The notes beneath the pieces are model-generated. The model ran no database searches, was not told the DNA's origin, and saw only the letters and a program-made list of their open reading frames with translations. A program made the position numbers and the translations under genes. Below are positions 33,972 through 44,925 of a DNA stretch of 64,000 nucleotides, in pieces. Within the stretch, counting starts at the first letter, position 1, and each line of letters begins with the position of its first letter. Source of the stretch: Xanthostigma xanthostigma (taxonomy: Eukaryota > Arthropoda > Insecta > Raphidioptera > Raphidiidae); assembly GCA_963575645.1 (NCBI GenBank), contig OY754466.1:1094001-1158000 (forward strand), read 5' to 3'.

Positions 33972-34324
33972 TAAAGTGAAACTTTTATGCTATCGCCCCG
34001 AATTTTTCTGGCCGTCTGTTGCATGTCGCATTACAGGCGGCCGCGGAGTAGGGGTAAAGTGAAAGGCGTTCGGAGTAGGCGCTCGGTAGAGCAGCCAAGG
34101 CCAATATGGCGGCGCCCATGGTTAGCATCAGCTGACCGTGTAGTATGTATAACACATAGTCAGTCTGTCGTGCGGGCAAGTGCTGTACAGTGTTTACATG
34201 TTTTTATTCATGTGAATATTGTTGTTTATAATTAATCGTGATGGATAAGTGTCTACAATCCAACGCCTACAATCCAATAAAAGTTTCACTTGCGTCGTGG
34301 TTTCTTAAAACTACACAACTGTTT
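33972..34324 (+). mobile_element. GC-rich TIR element F, copy 1
   Basis: TTAAAGTGAAACTTTTATGC at the left is mirrored by ATAAAAGTTTCACTT near 34278-34292. Similarity with the inverted copy at 39488-39851 continues on to ACTACACAACTG at 34324. The interior is GC-rich for this window (GGCGGCCGCGGAGTAGGGG, ATATGGCGGCGCCCATGG). The two copies differ at few positions, so the family moved recently. No transposase; superfamily unknown. Confidence 0.75.
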
Positions 34325-34762
34325 TTTTTTTCACCCGCTGTTTTATTTTTTTTACTTGCGTATTTTAATCCTGGTATAAATGTTTATTATTATTGAATAC
34401 AAAATTTAAAAATCCTTAAAAAAAATGTCAAAACCATGACATCAAGATGTTCTTATTTCATTGCTTGTATATGTCTATTGTTTACAATCGGTACAGTAGA
34501 ACCCCGCGCAAATCGTGTGCAGCGGACTTGAACAGAGCGGTGTTCATATAGTTCGACCGAACTGCATAACTTTCCTCACGTAAACCAGAGATCAGTTCGC
34601 GGACCCCGGTTCAGAAAACGCTGGCAAAGAGAATGGAAGGGGTATTCCCCAATTTTGCCAATCTCTGTGAGCATCATTGGTCCGAGCCTGAAGTTCTGCG
34701 TCGAGAAAAGGAGGTAAAGAAGTAGTTATTACTGTCCTTCTGATGAGCGGCACTCATATGTT
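34325..34762. other. Non-coding DNA
   Basis: No feature recognised. Confidence 0.45.
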
Positions 34763-35084
34763 TTAATACCCTCTATATTGCTAGCAAAGATCGGGAGAAA
34801 GACTGAAACACTACTGCGCAGACATTTATGCGTCTGTCTCACTTATTATACTTTGAGTCTCGTGCGCATGTCCGTGAATGGATGCGCGTCAGTTTGCACA
34901 TGGAACTAAGCTGTGAAAAGGAGGTGACTTGCTCTATTTCACTTACTAATTGCCCCACTACAGACGCGACACTTGCGCACAACGGGTCAAGTAAAAAGAA
35001 AGAGATATAGAAAACAGTCATTTGCTGTCTCACTTCATGGGCCACGCTCCCACTTACGGCCGCTAGCAATATAGAAGTTATTAA
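34763..35084 (+). mobile_element. TTAA-flanked MITE (piggyBac-like), copy 2
   Basis: TTAA at 34763-34766 and 35081-35084, with inner ends ACCCTCTATATTGCTAGC and GCTAGCAATATAGAAG. It is about 47 bp longer than copy 1 through internal segments missing there. Two open frames on opposite strands are shadows of the repeat. Confidence 0.8.
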
Positions 35085-36229
35085 ATATATGGAGGCACTG
35101 AATTCTTTATGTCGTTGCAAATATATTTAATCCCAGAGTGAGTTTGAAAAAAATCCCAGGAATTGAATAAATAAAGCAAGGTAGTGAAACAAATGAACGA
35201 CACAAGCATTATCAACGCAACAAATCGAAAAGCATTTATTTTTAACTGTATTTACCTATCAAAAACAAATTGTCTTCTATAAAATTCATATAAATAATGA
35301 TACATAAAATAAAAGAATGGCAATCCAACAAAGAAAAAATACCTACTAGCTTTGCTTTTCAGGAAAACAATTTGTCTTTAATCTGTATTTAAGTCTAGCA
35401 CAAAACATTATAAATTCATAAATAATATAAAACTGTGAAATGATTTTTTTTTTCTGAATATTTAAATTCGTTGATACTAAGAGCTGTTAACGTTATTTTA
35501 AATTGCAAAAATGCCGCGTTAGAAAATAATACTTTTCTTATTTTATGTTCAAAATTTTGATTTTAAAAATAAACTGATTTTTTTCATTGTCACTAAAACT
35601 TCGTTATTAAGACTGCTAGTGCTACGCAATTTCGTTGAAAAATCTACTGTATTATTTATAATAATAATGACTATTATATTATTGTCGAAGATTCCACTCA
35701 TTTTTAAAATTTCGATATTTTTATTGACAAATTTAAGAGCTTAATTTTGTAAAAATTTAGGCAGTGAAAATGACAACAATAAAAATATAACGTGAATATT
35801 TCACATATTTGTCACTTCAAAGTCATCCTGCCTGTACAAAATTTCAATCGGTTTTAATGAAAGTGAAGAATATCTAAAATAGATAAATACATAGTTACAG
35901 TGAAACCTCTAAACAGTGAACACCCATTTATGTACAAACAAATTTACATCACTAATATACCAATATTGGTCCAGTTCGATAACTCGATGTGCCCCAATTT
36001 TGATTTTTTTTAAGTCATAGAAAACTCTAAATTTTGACGTCCCCAAAAAAAAAACTGCGGATTATTCACAAATTTCCTCAAAAATAATTAAACATTTTTC
36101 GTCTTTCACTGTCATTTTTTTAATCTAACCAATCAGGAATCACGTATTCACGTCATAGCAACTGGTGTAGAATTACTGTATTACTATCTCACTTTGTATA
36201 CACGACCCCGTAATTGTTTTAAAAAAAAA
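35085..36229. other. AT-rich non-coding DNA with a pogo-like left end
   Basis: ACAGTGAAACCTCTAAACAGTG near 35898 resembles a Tigger/pogo terminus; no partner end found. Confidence 0.4.
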
Positions 36230-36447
36230 ATAGGTGATCTGTAAAGTCGGTTTACGGACGATAGTTTTACGTGATAACGTCATAAAGAAACATTGAAATG
36301 CGTACAAGCCGACGCTTGGGCCGATCGTGCCTCTCTATCGCTTATACCGCGCTCTCGCTTGCACGCTCAGGCTCAGGCGGAACGTGACACTTTTTCGTGC
36401 GTGCAGCCGGTGTTTCATCAATTTATGAGACGTTATCACGTCAAAAA
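36230..36447 (-). mobile_element. ACGTGATAACGT MITE, copy 5
   Basis: Inverted short form closely matching copy 4, from GATCTGTAAAGTCGGTTTAC to GAGACGTTATCACGTCAAAA. Confidence 0.8.
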
Positions 36448-37703
36448 CTCCCCCCAAACGCGTTCCCCTTTTCACTGCGCAAAAAAAATAATGACTATAA
36501 AGTGTTATTTAAAATAATAATTGTGTATTTCCAATGGATATTTTGCACATCGAGTTATCATACTCTAATCAATAAATAAATCTAATTTTTCTAAGTCGCG
36601 AATTAATTTTTTTGTCTTAAGCTACACCTTGCTGTTGTGAGGATCAATAAATTACGGTCTCAAGTTTTGTTGCTAGGACAGCCTTTCGTATTAAGTTTTC
36701 GTTCATTTTTACGTCCAGGGTCTCCAATAGAAAATGAGAAAATAAGAGATCCTATACAAAAGAGAGTTACACTATTAGAGATTTCACTATATTAGACTAG
36801 AAGTTATTGAATCTAATAGTTCTGAAGGACAAACAATGAATTACTCAAATAAAATATAAGGTTAATATCGAAAATCGTTAAATATATTACTTTGAATACT
36901 TAATCACAGAAAAATCAATATCAAATAATAATTTTAATAATATATAATATACTTATTGTAATATAAAAACAATTTTAACAGTTTCATAAACATAGTGAAT
37001 TGTTGTTAAAATAAGCGAATTTTAACTAATAATCATTCGATTGTTACACTCATCCAATCTTAGAAGAAATCACATTTCTTAAAAATTTTATTCTTTCTGT
37101 ATAGATATTTTTTAATTAATTCATTTAATTTAATAAATTGTATTAAAAACTATCTAATGTCAAGCTAAACTAATTAATAAGCTTCGAACTACATCATCTT
37201 AATATTGTTTGATTTTTTAGTTATTTTGTTCAAATAATACCCTACTTATAATTTATCAAGTATAGAAATGATCACAAATTTATCATTAAAATAGCGAATT
37301 TCCTTTTTCGATGTGAGTATTTAATAGGCGGTTTTCGAGTCAGTAGAGAAAATTTTCAACATTTACTTATACCTACCTATCTAATATTTTTCTTCCTAAA
37401 CTACTTGACTCGAAAAACTGAGTAATTTCTTAAATGCTGGACTCAACAAGGATAATTTATTATTAACAAAGTCAATCAAGTAAATTGCGCTTCCATGACC
37501 TAAGTTATTCACCATCTCTCTCAAGTGTAAAAGAAAAATGTATTTTTCATTTGCTACAATCGAAAAACAGAAAAAATACTGTCACTTACAAACAAAAAAA
37601 TTGTTTTCTCTTGAAAAGTACACCCTCTACATTTTCTTTATCGGGAGGAATTGTGATGGCTCCGCGTTCCTTCTATTTTATTACTAAATTTGTGTTCATT
37701 CTG
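36448..37703. other. AT-rich non-coding DNA
   Basis: No gene or element recognised. Confidence 0.5.
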
Positions 37704-38114
37704 TATACAGGAGTTTCAAAAAATTCCATACATTTTGTAGAATTTTAAAAAATTTTTAGCAAAATAAGAACGTCTGCAAGAAATCATCTGAAAATCCATT
37801 TCGAATTGATTGGATTTTATTTGAGCCAGATGTCAATATCTAATCTTTCAAAATGTTTTTCTTATGAATAAAATAGATCGGCCTCCAACAGGGTTGGACA
37901 AAAATTGACGGTCGTTGCTAGTCTAAACTGCGCTATTCCGTTAAGTAATAGGTAATAGGTCCGTGCTGGTATATTGTGCGCCGTCTTTAAGAAGAAATAC
38001 AGCGAAATAATTCCCGTTAAGTTAGTATTTCCCTTCCCAACGCAACGGAAGTTTGCCGTTTAATAAAATACACGTATTGGGTATGTATGGAATTTCTTGG
38101 TACACCCCGTATAT
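37704..38114. mobile_element. MITE with AAATTCCATAC ends
   Basis: TATACAGGAGTTTCAAAAAA and TTCCATAC at the left are mirrored by GTATGGAATTTCTTGGTACA and CCCCGTATAT at the right (about 27 bp, imperfect). It is 411 bp long with no coding capacity. The outermost bases belong to the ACACCCTGTATA-type terminus class. Confidence 0.65.
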
Positions 38115-38433
38115 TATTATTTCATTGAACGGAAAATCACAAACTGCTTAATTATAATATACCCTTAAATTTTATAGTTTTATACAATCACAAAATCACA
38201 ATGTCATTTTAAATATTGTAGAATTCACGAAACGGATTGAAGAAATCAAATCATTTATTTTATTTATTGTGTGTCACACTGTATAAATGTACAGTGTGGA
38301 TCTCTACAGAATACCTAAAATCATTTACAGTTATTAGGAATGCGTATTTTTAGTTAGGAATGTTTTTTTTTTGAAAAGTATACAGCAATAACTCTCGATA
38401 ATAGGTATAGTCAATATTACCAGTATTTTTAAA
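38115..38433. other. AT-rich non-coding DNA
   Basis: Nothing recognised. Confidence 0.4.
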
Positions 38434-38435
38434 TA

Positions 38436-38620
38436 CAGTCAAATCTCTCTAAGAACGACGGAGTAGGATCGAAGTCACTGTTCTTTACAAAAAAGTTTTA
38501 CACTTATCTACAAATTAGGCGGAGCAGATATCAACACAAACACACTTGAAGAGAAAAAACGGTGTCTGCGACAGGGTTTAGGTGACTTGAGGACAGTGTG
38601 CTCTTAGGGAGAGGCGACTG
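38436..38620. mobile_element. Short pogo-like MITE, TA duplication
   Basis: CAGTCAAATCTCTCTAAGA at the left mirrors TCTTAGGGAGAGGCGACTG at the right, with TA on each side (38434-38435 and 38621-38622). It is 185 bp. CAGT-type ends and TA duplication fit pogo/Tigger. Confidence 0.75.
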
Positions 38621-38622
38621 TA

Positions 38623-39440
38623 ACTTTTTTTTTATTAAATGCACATTTGGACATGTATTTTTCTTGATTTAAATTTTTTTAATGTTATTAATTTTCATAA
38701 TCAACGGATTAACATTATATACATACAAATTTGATTCAGTTTTAACAAAAGAACAATTTAAAAATTGATAATACTGACCGTTTTTTTAAATAAGTACGCT
38801 ATCCATAACGTATCGTTAAAAGTTTATGGAATCCAACCCTGTACGTTAAGGAATAGTAGAACAGGGGTGTACTGTATTCATATAGAATTACATTATTTAT
38901 TTCACTTACTATTAGAGAATGTTTTATTAACAAAAATCAAACTATTTTTTATCTGGGAACTAGAAAAATAATATAGCATCGAACAACCGCACTACACCTG
39001 CAAGGACCAGCTGCAACGTGCACGATTTCGACCAGCAACTTTTAGTGGAGGTACCATGTGCGGCAGTTTCGTAAAGTAGTGGAAAAAATTTGTTGTGTAA
39101 AGAAGCTAGGGAAAAAGTTTTGGGACCAGTCTATAAATAAAAACGACACATCACTAGCACACTAGATCGGTCCAGCACGACTTGACTGTCGTTGCTGGTT
39201 GCAGGTGCTGGTCTAATGTCCGTTGAATAACACGCAGCGTCTGGTGAGTGCAGGTACAGCCTGTGCAGTGTTTTTATACTTTTTTAAATGAAACATCCTA
39301 AATTTGATTAACAACTTTTGAGCTTTTCAAATAATTACTAAAGATATTCATCTCCAAAATGAGTACTTTAGCATATTTGATCGAAAATATGTAAGTTTGA
39401 GGTAAAAGGATCAATCGAAATTTCAATTTAAAAAAATTTA
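38623..39440. other. Non-coding DNA
   Basis: No gene recognised. 39000-39250 is GC-richer and has repeated GACCAGC/AGCTGCAACG-like words without a frame. Confidence 0.4.
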
Positions 39441-39487
39441 TAAAAAACAGTCGATTTACATGGCTCGCTTAAAAAAAACTTTCGAAA
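39441..39487 (+). repeat. Left 47-bp direct repeat flanking element F copy 2
   Basis: CAGTCGATTTACATGGCTCG with the following CTTAAAAA and ACTTTCGAAA is repeated at 39852-39898 with about two differences. The pair brackets element F exactly. Confidence 0.8.
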
Positions 39488-39851
39488 AAAACAGTTGTGT
39501 GGTTTTAAGAAACCACGACGCAAGTGAAACTTTTATTGGATTGTAGGCGTTGGATTGTAGACACTTATCCATCACGATTAATTATAAACAACAATATTCA
39601 CATGAATACACGAATAAAAACATGTAAACACTGTACAGCACTTGCCCGCATGACAGACTGACTATGTGTTATACATACTACACGGTCAGCTGATGCTAAC
39701 CATGGGCGCCGCCATATTGGCCTTGGCTGCTCTACCGAGCGCCTACTCCGAACGCCTTTCACTTTACCCCTACTCCGCGGCCGCCTGCAATGCGACATGA
39801 TTGCAACAGACGGCCAGAAAAATTCGGGGCGATAGAATAAAAGTTTCACTT
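39488..39851 (-). mobile_element. GC-rich TIR element F, copy 2
   Basis: Inverted copy of 33972-34324, from CAGTTGTGTGGTTTTAAGAA to AAAAGTTTCACTT. It sits between two 47-bp direct repeats, far longer than any usual target duplication. The 96-codon minus frame across it also exists in copy 1 only because the copies are nearly identical. Confidence 0.75.
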
Positions 39852-39898
39852 TAAAAACAGTCGATTTACATGGCTCGCTTAAAAACAACTTTCGAAAT
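39852..39898 (+). repeat. Right 47-bp direct repeat flanking element F copy 2
   Basis: Second copy of the repeat at 39441-39487, directly after the TTTCACT end of the element. Confidence 0.8.
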
Positions 39899-40320
39899 AA
39901 TCTTTGTTTTAAAATATAAATTGCCGTTTTGCAGAAATTTGTTTTTTGGGTGTAAACATTACAATCTTTTGGATTTAGTAGTTTTGGTCGATTTTCTCTT
40001 TAAATCTTCCATTAAAAGAATTATTACTACGTTAATATTTCGACCATTTTATTCGATGTTTATACATTTCAGATTCTTGTGACAAAAAATAGTTCAATTT
40101 TTGTTTCTTTGCGCATCTAAAAGTAACGGAAATAGGTAGTAATCAAGATGAACTTTGAACGGACACTTTTATATAAGTATGTTCGGTACTTGCACAGCGT
40201 ACAGTAATATAATAATATATACATAGATACCTTGTATAGTGTTCATTTGTGTATGTGTGTATTTTTTATAGAGCGTATACTTATGAAGAAGTCATTTACA
40301 AAAATACAACAATAGTTATT

Positions 40321-40390
40321 GGCGTAACTAGTAGTCTAAGTCATTCAAGGCGTGTCAGCGCCATGAATGACATAGACTACAAGTTACGCC
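40321..40390. repeat. Hairpin with 27-bp arms
   Basis: GGCGTAACTAGTAGTCTAAG and TCATTCA pair with TGAATGACATAGACTACAAG and TTACGCC, with a small GGCG/CGCC stem inside the loop. Confidence 0.85.
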
Positions 40391-40393
40391 CAT

Positions 40394-40799
40394 AATTTTA
40401 TTCAACAATTGCGCGTTATTCATGTTTTAATTATAATGAGATGTTGTAAATATCTATTTATTTCTTTATAAAAAAAAACTGTCAATACTAACAGCACCAA
40501 ACAGCACGATTCAATGTTTTGGTTTGAGGTTAGCCGGTTATGAATAAACTCCATGTCGAAAACATTCGGCCTCTCAATTTTAGTCTCAATCGGTAACAAC
40601 AGGGAGTTGTTGTTACCTACTATTTCGTTACGACTCAGAAAATAGTTACGTTTATTTTCATTACTCCACAATGGCCGAGCTAGTAGGAATCTTCATTGAG
40701 TTATGACAAGTAATTGTCACCAGTCGGTAAATGGCTATTTAGGGTTCGGTTTTTAGGCATGATAAAACATGAATAACGCGCATGAGTTGAATAAAATTT
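40394..40799. mobile_element. MITE with about 37-bp inverted ends
   Basis: AATTTTATTCAAC and GCGCGTTATTCATGTTTTA at the left mirror TAAAACATGAATAACGCGC and GTTGAATAAAATT at the right. It is 406 bp long. The 83-codon minus frame inside is not supported by conservation. Confidence 0.7.
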
Positions 40800-41544
40800 A
40801 TTATAAATCTTGAAATCGCTATGATTGAATCAAAAGACATAAACCTAACCTTTTAAGAGAGAGTATTTATTACTGTCGACCTTACTTTAACTATGAAATA
40901 ATGAAATTTGATATTTATGAAACAAATTATTAAAGTAGTCTCTTAAAACCCTTGCACATGAAACTGTAGTTTCGAATCGCTACCAGAACACGTGCTGGCG
41001 TGATTACAAGCTGAATTTCATAATTAAATCCGGGGCAATTTTTCGTGCTCGATTCTCGGCTGGCTCTGATCAAGAGCCAATCAGAAAACAGTATCTTGTC
41101 ACGCGGACAAACGTCATAATCAAACATGGCGCCATAGTTAAATGTTGTAAATATATGTCTAACTATATATCTATTGTATATATTCATAAAAGACATCCAT
41201 AAGTATACGCCCTACGATGCAGATTATTGCTGGGTTGCAGAAACGACTGTCAAAAAATCTGATTTAACAATGACCTTAGGTTGTGATGTGATATGAAGAG
41301 CATAGTAGATTTTTAAATGATCCTGCTGGAAAAAATAATTGATTCATTTAAACGATATTTTTTTAAACTGTACGTACAAGCTAGCACTTCGAAACAACTT
41401 TTTTCTACGCATTTTGATCAAAATTTAGCTCACAAATAATCAATTGTTTTTATACGATTACAATCTAATGTTCTAGATGACTGGAAGTTTGAATACGAAC
41501 AGATATTAGACTGCTCCTGATGTATGGAAACAGTAAATATATGA
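40800..41544. other. Non-coding DNA with a repeat segment
   Basis: 41075-41115 (CAATCAGAAAACAGTATCTT, GTCACGCGGACAAACGTC) matches the complement of 4015-4060. Otherwise nothing was recognised. Confidence 0.45.
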
Positions 41545-41720
41545 TCACAATCACCGTAGCAGTGAGAGCACTAGACTCGCATTCAAGAGGTGCCGGGTTC
41601 GAATCCCGGCGGGGGCAGATGTGACTAGGACTTTTTCCTACTGCCTCTCGCCGAGAAACGGCAATTCCTGTACCGGCCATCTTGTTGAGATTTTCTATGG
41701 GTTTCCTTCAATAGTTACAG
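41545..41720 (+). mobile_element. tRNA-derived SINE
   Basis: GTAGCAGTGAGAGCACTAGA (A-box-like) and GGGTTCGAATCCC (B box), with a well-paired T-arm GCCGG...CCGGC at 41590-41612, form a tRNA-like head. A body with CTGCCTCTCGCCGAGAAACG and GTACCGGCCATC follows. The D-arm and acceptor do not close as a real tRNA. Confidence 0.65.
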
Positions 41721-41917
41721 ATAAATATCGAGATGGTTCCTTATTCAAGACCATGGCCGATTACCTCTCAAACTCCTATGCTTAAAATTTGCCTACCTTG
41801 TCCTAATTTCCTAAAATTCTGTCATTCACACATTGCTATTGATTAAGTGAAAGTTTAAAAATGTAGAAAATAACGGGAAGTGTGATAGATAGATAATACG
41901 AATAGCGTCTGTTATTT

Positions 41918-42178
41918 AGCATAAAGTAGTGTTGATTCAATAGAATGTTATGATGAAGGAAGGTTTTGGTTGAGGATCATAAATAAGCTTTACCAATGTT
42001 ACGCTAGTGGTCAACATTTCGAAAAATTTATTATTTAGCCCTGAAGATGAAAATACATTTTTTGGAACGTTAGCCACTAGCGCAATATTGGTAAAGCTTA
42101 TTTATGATCCTCAACCAAAACCTTCCTTCATCGTTAAACGCATTATTATTATTTGGATCAACACTACTTTATGCTGAA
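41918..42178. repeat. Foldback with CTGAAGA centre
   Basis: The outer arms AGCATAAAGTAGTGTTGAT and ATCAACACTACTTTATGCT enclose inner arms of about 58 bp (GATGAAGGAAGGTTTTGGTT... and complement). The centre holds CCCTGAAGATGAAAA and GGAACGTTAG, laid out like the hammerhead-like cores elsewhere, but with GAAC in place of GAAA. Non-coding. Confidence 0.7.
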
Positions 42179-42557
42179 GACATCAATTATTTTGGATACC
42201 TCACCTGATTAGTATTATTATTATATGATCACAATCTAAGAACATTGTTAAATCAAATTTTTGACAATCCTTTCTGCAACCCTGTGTACTCATTTGACGG
42301 TTTCTGCAAAAGTGGATGATCTCAATATGGAGTATATTTCACAATTACTCTATATAGGTAGTTACTTAATTTTATAATTTAGGATCATATTGTTATTTTG
42401 GTTTTTATACTTTTTAAATACAATTATTTATATCGTTCAATAATATTATTTAAATAAAATATATTATTATTTCCTATGAACAATTGATCTATATTTCCAA
42501 AATAGGATCAGTCTGGAATCACAGTGTCGTACAAATAAAACAATTCGTTTTGTTCTT
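42179..42557 (-). other. Activin-beta 3' UTR and downstream
   Basis: Sequence just past the stop codon on the minus strand. I found no canonical AATAAA on that strand here, so the 3' end is not set. Confidence 0.4.
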
Positions 42558-43331
42558 TTACGGACAACCACATTCGTCTACGACCATTTTTGGCAAATCT
42601 CTTTTGATTATGTTCGAATCCGGTCCAAAATAAATTAAGCTCATACTACTAAATTTCATGGGCGCACAACAAGGTTGGAGGCCTTTAAGATCACCGTATT
42701 TCTTGTACTCTTCTATCACGTGAGTGTAATAGTTGAGAAAAGTGTCGGGGGTACGATGTGCGCCGCCACAGTCGCCCTTGCAATAGTTGGCGTAGTATCC
42801 GTTCGGCGCGATAATCCAATCGTCCCAGCCGAGGTTCGTAAAGTTGACGTAGAACCTCTGCTTGCAGCATTGCCCTTTGAGTGCTCCGCTGCAGTCGAGG
42901 GCTCGTCTGCGTACCCTCCTCATCACGTTCGGATCGGTGTGGATCACCAGGAAGGGTCTGTTCGTATCGTCGACTGACGACGAATCGTACGCGGAACCCT
43001 CACCGCCGTAAAACCGACTCTCGTTCCTGACGGCAGCCGCTTCTTCTTCTTGCTGTTCACCGGACGACAGCGAGTCTTTTTCCGGCGCGTATTTGTAACG
43101 ATACGTGTCGTAATGGCGACTGGGTCCCGCAGAATCTTTCGTGAACAGGTGGAGCTGGACCAGATGTTTGCAGCCACTGCAGTCGATCAGAAGGCGCAGT
43201 CGGCCGTGGTGTTTCTTTGGTTTCTGTGTATACCAATCGCGGACCGTCGTGGTTAAGTCGAACTTCTGCCAGCCGAGGGATGCCAGGGACACCGGGATTG
43301 ATGCCGACATTTCGGTATATTTATCGAACTC
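42558..43331 (-). CDS. Actbeta: Activin-beta, last coding exon with complete ligand domain
   Basis: This exon encodes 257 residues ending in TAA at 42560-42558. A 3' splice site (TTTATATTCGCCAG, minus strand) precedes the GAG codon at 43331. The first part is TGF-beta prodomain (LGWQKFDLTTTVRDWY). A furin-type RRVRRR site precedes ALDCSG, so the mature chain (about 114 residues, 42902-42561) starts around exon residue 144. It has nine cysteines in the activin pattern (C, QCC, YC, DC, PCC, CGC), GWDDWIIAP and the CGCP end. The ligand is secreted as a disulfide dimer that signals through Baboon-type type I and Punt-type type II receptors to Smad2. VNFT is a potential N-glycosylation site in the mature chain. 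Family certain; the beta assignment rests on the cysteine pattern and sequence style. Confidence 0.95.
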   Translation of the reverse strand, partial: EFDKYTEMSASIPVSLASLGWQKFDLTTTVRDWYTQKPKKHHGRLRLLIDCSGCKHLVQLHLFTKDSAGPSRHYDTYRYKYAPEKDSLSSGEQQEEEAAAVRNESRFYGGEGSAYDSSSVDDTNRPFLVIHTDPNVMRRVRRRALDCSGALKGQCCKQRFYVNFTNLGWDDWIIAPNGYYANYCKGDCGGAHRTPDTFLNYYTHVIEEYKKYGDLKGLQPCCAPMKFSSMSLIYFGPDSNIIKRDLPKMVVDECGCP

Positions 43332-43408
43332 CTGGCGAATATAAAAGAAGAACGTTAATTACAATTTTATTAAGATGGGGGGGCAGTTCACTTTAGAATA
43401 TTAATTGT

Positions 43409-43592
43409 TCACGTACAAAAAACAAGATAAATCTACAATAATCTATATAATATTCTCTTTGTCGTGAAATTTCTCCAAAAAGTCGTGTTGATCGATTTCG
43501 TTTCTATGAACAGTTTTCAATTTATGATGTGTAAATGGCAGCTGGTAATGGTAGGTAGAGTCCCCCTAGGATAAAACCGTTGGTACGCTTAT
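43409..43592 (-). repeat. Interspersed repeat E, copy 2 (empty site)
   Basis: The complement of 32400-32449 plus 32659-32775. It runs straight through CTCTACCTACCATTACCAGC where copy 1 carries the 196-bp foldback. Confidence 0.8.
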
Positions 43593-44802
43593 GTTTTTAA
43601 CATGAAGGGTACACGGGAAGAAGGCGGTTTGTCAAAAAATGTAAATTGTGCAGGAGAGCATTTTGAAGTGTTTAAGGAGGTTGATCCGTTACAGATCCAT
43701 TCAAAAGTAAGTTGAATTCTAAATGGGAACTTTTCCGTAATAAATTTTTACAAAAGGTTATAAGTCGATGATACCAATAATATTATTGCCATGAAAGCAT
43801 AAATAAATATTTTTTTTAATATTTATTAATTATTTCTAACTTTAAAATTTTTTGTACAAAGTTGGTTAAAAAAAAAAAATTTATGTAAATATCTGTATTT
43901 TACATATTTTTTTACAGTAAATAATTAAAAAAAGAAATTAGAAGTAATAAAAATTTAAATTAAATCATTAAAAAGTTGAAAATTCAGTTAAAATTGTTAA
44001 AACTGTCAAAAATAAAAGTCCATAATCGAAAAGTGCTAAGGTTTAATAATTTTTTTTATTGATTAAAAGTCTCCTAATTAAATTGGAAAAAATATTAAAA
44101 TATGCATAAGACATCGATGCTTTACATAGTTAGTTTTCGGAACTGCTGACATTATTTGGTTATTTGCAAAAAATTAAAATGTACCGTTTGTATGCTAGGT
44201 TGACATATTTTCCATAAGACTACATGTGAAAGTTTTTTTTAATTTTTAACTTTATAAATCTCCTAATGATTTTGGATTTTTTACAGAAAATTTTGTCATA
44301 AAAATATCTATTAAAAAAACTTTATTTCAGATTTTTTTCATTACCTTCGTAAAACGGCTCAACCTCCTTAAGATCGTACCATTTACATGCTGATGCATTT
44401 CTTTCAACGCTTATAACTTTTGACCTAGCGTATTCTTGTCTAAAATGAATACACCAACAGAAAGGTACGACTTTTGGCTACAAGATGGCATAAAACAATT
44501 AATTTCGAATTTTAATGACAAATCGCCTTCTTCCTGTGTACCCTTCACATGCTTTTATTAGCTTGCCTTGTAACAATGGTTAATATGGTTCGAACTATTA
44601 TGTTGACAAGACTCCTCAATAGCTAACACCAAGTCTATCGAGTTTAGACTTGTTTGATTTGTCTTAGTGAATTCTTTTTGCAACATATTATAAATAGGAA
44701 CGTTTTGATAATATCATGTCATTGTCACTTTAACAGGATTACAGGAACACTTATCATCAGGATGATAATTATAACAATGCTATTATAAGTTCGTTCCAAG
44801 CA

Positions 44803-44924
44803 GCCGCGAACGGTAATAAAACCGTACACAGTCTTGTTACTGCGCAAGACTGTCTTGCGCAGTATCGATTTTTGAGCTAGTGCGCAAATTAGTCTTGCGC
44901 AGTGACAAGACTATGTACGGTTTT
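44803..44924. repeat. Small foldback with candidate 8-bp duplication
   Basis: AAAACCGTACACAGTCTTGT at 44818 and the complementary ACAAGACTATGTACGGTTTT ending 44924 are 34-bp arms. CCAAGCAG occurs at 44795-44802 and again at 44925-44932, consistent with an 8-bp target duplication inside the first satellite unit. Confidence 0.65.
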
Positions 44925-44925
44925 C

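Noticed and set aside
39598-39888. 96-codon frame, similar to one at 33987-34235
   Set aside because: The similarity is nucleotide-level identity of TIR element F; the arginine-rich product reflects GC-rich repeat sequence.
42675-43344. Plus-strand open frames across the Activin exon
   Set aside because: They are antisense shadows of the strongly supported minus-strand Activin coding sequence.
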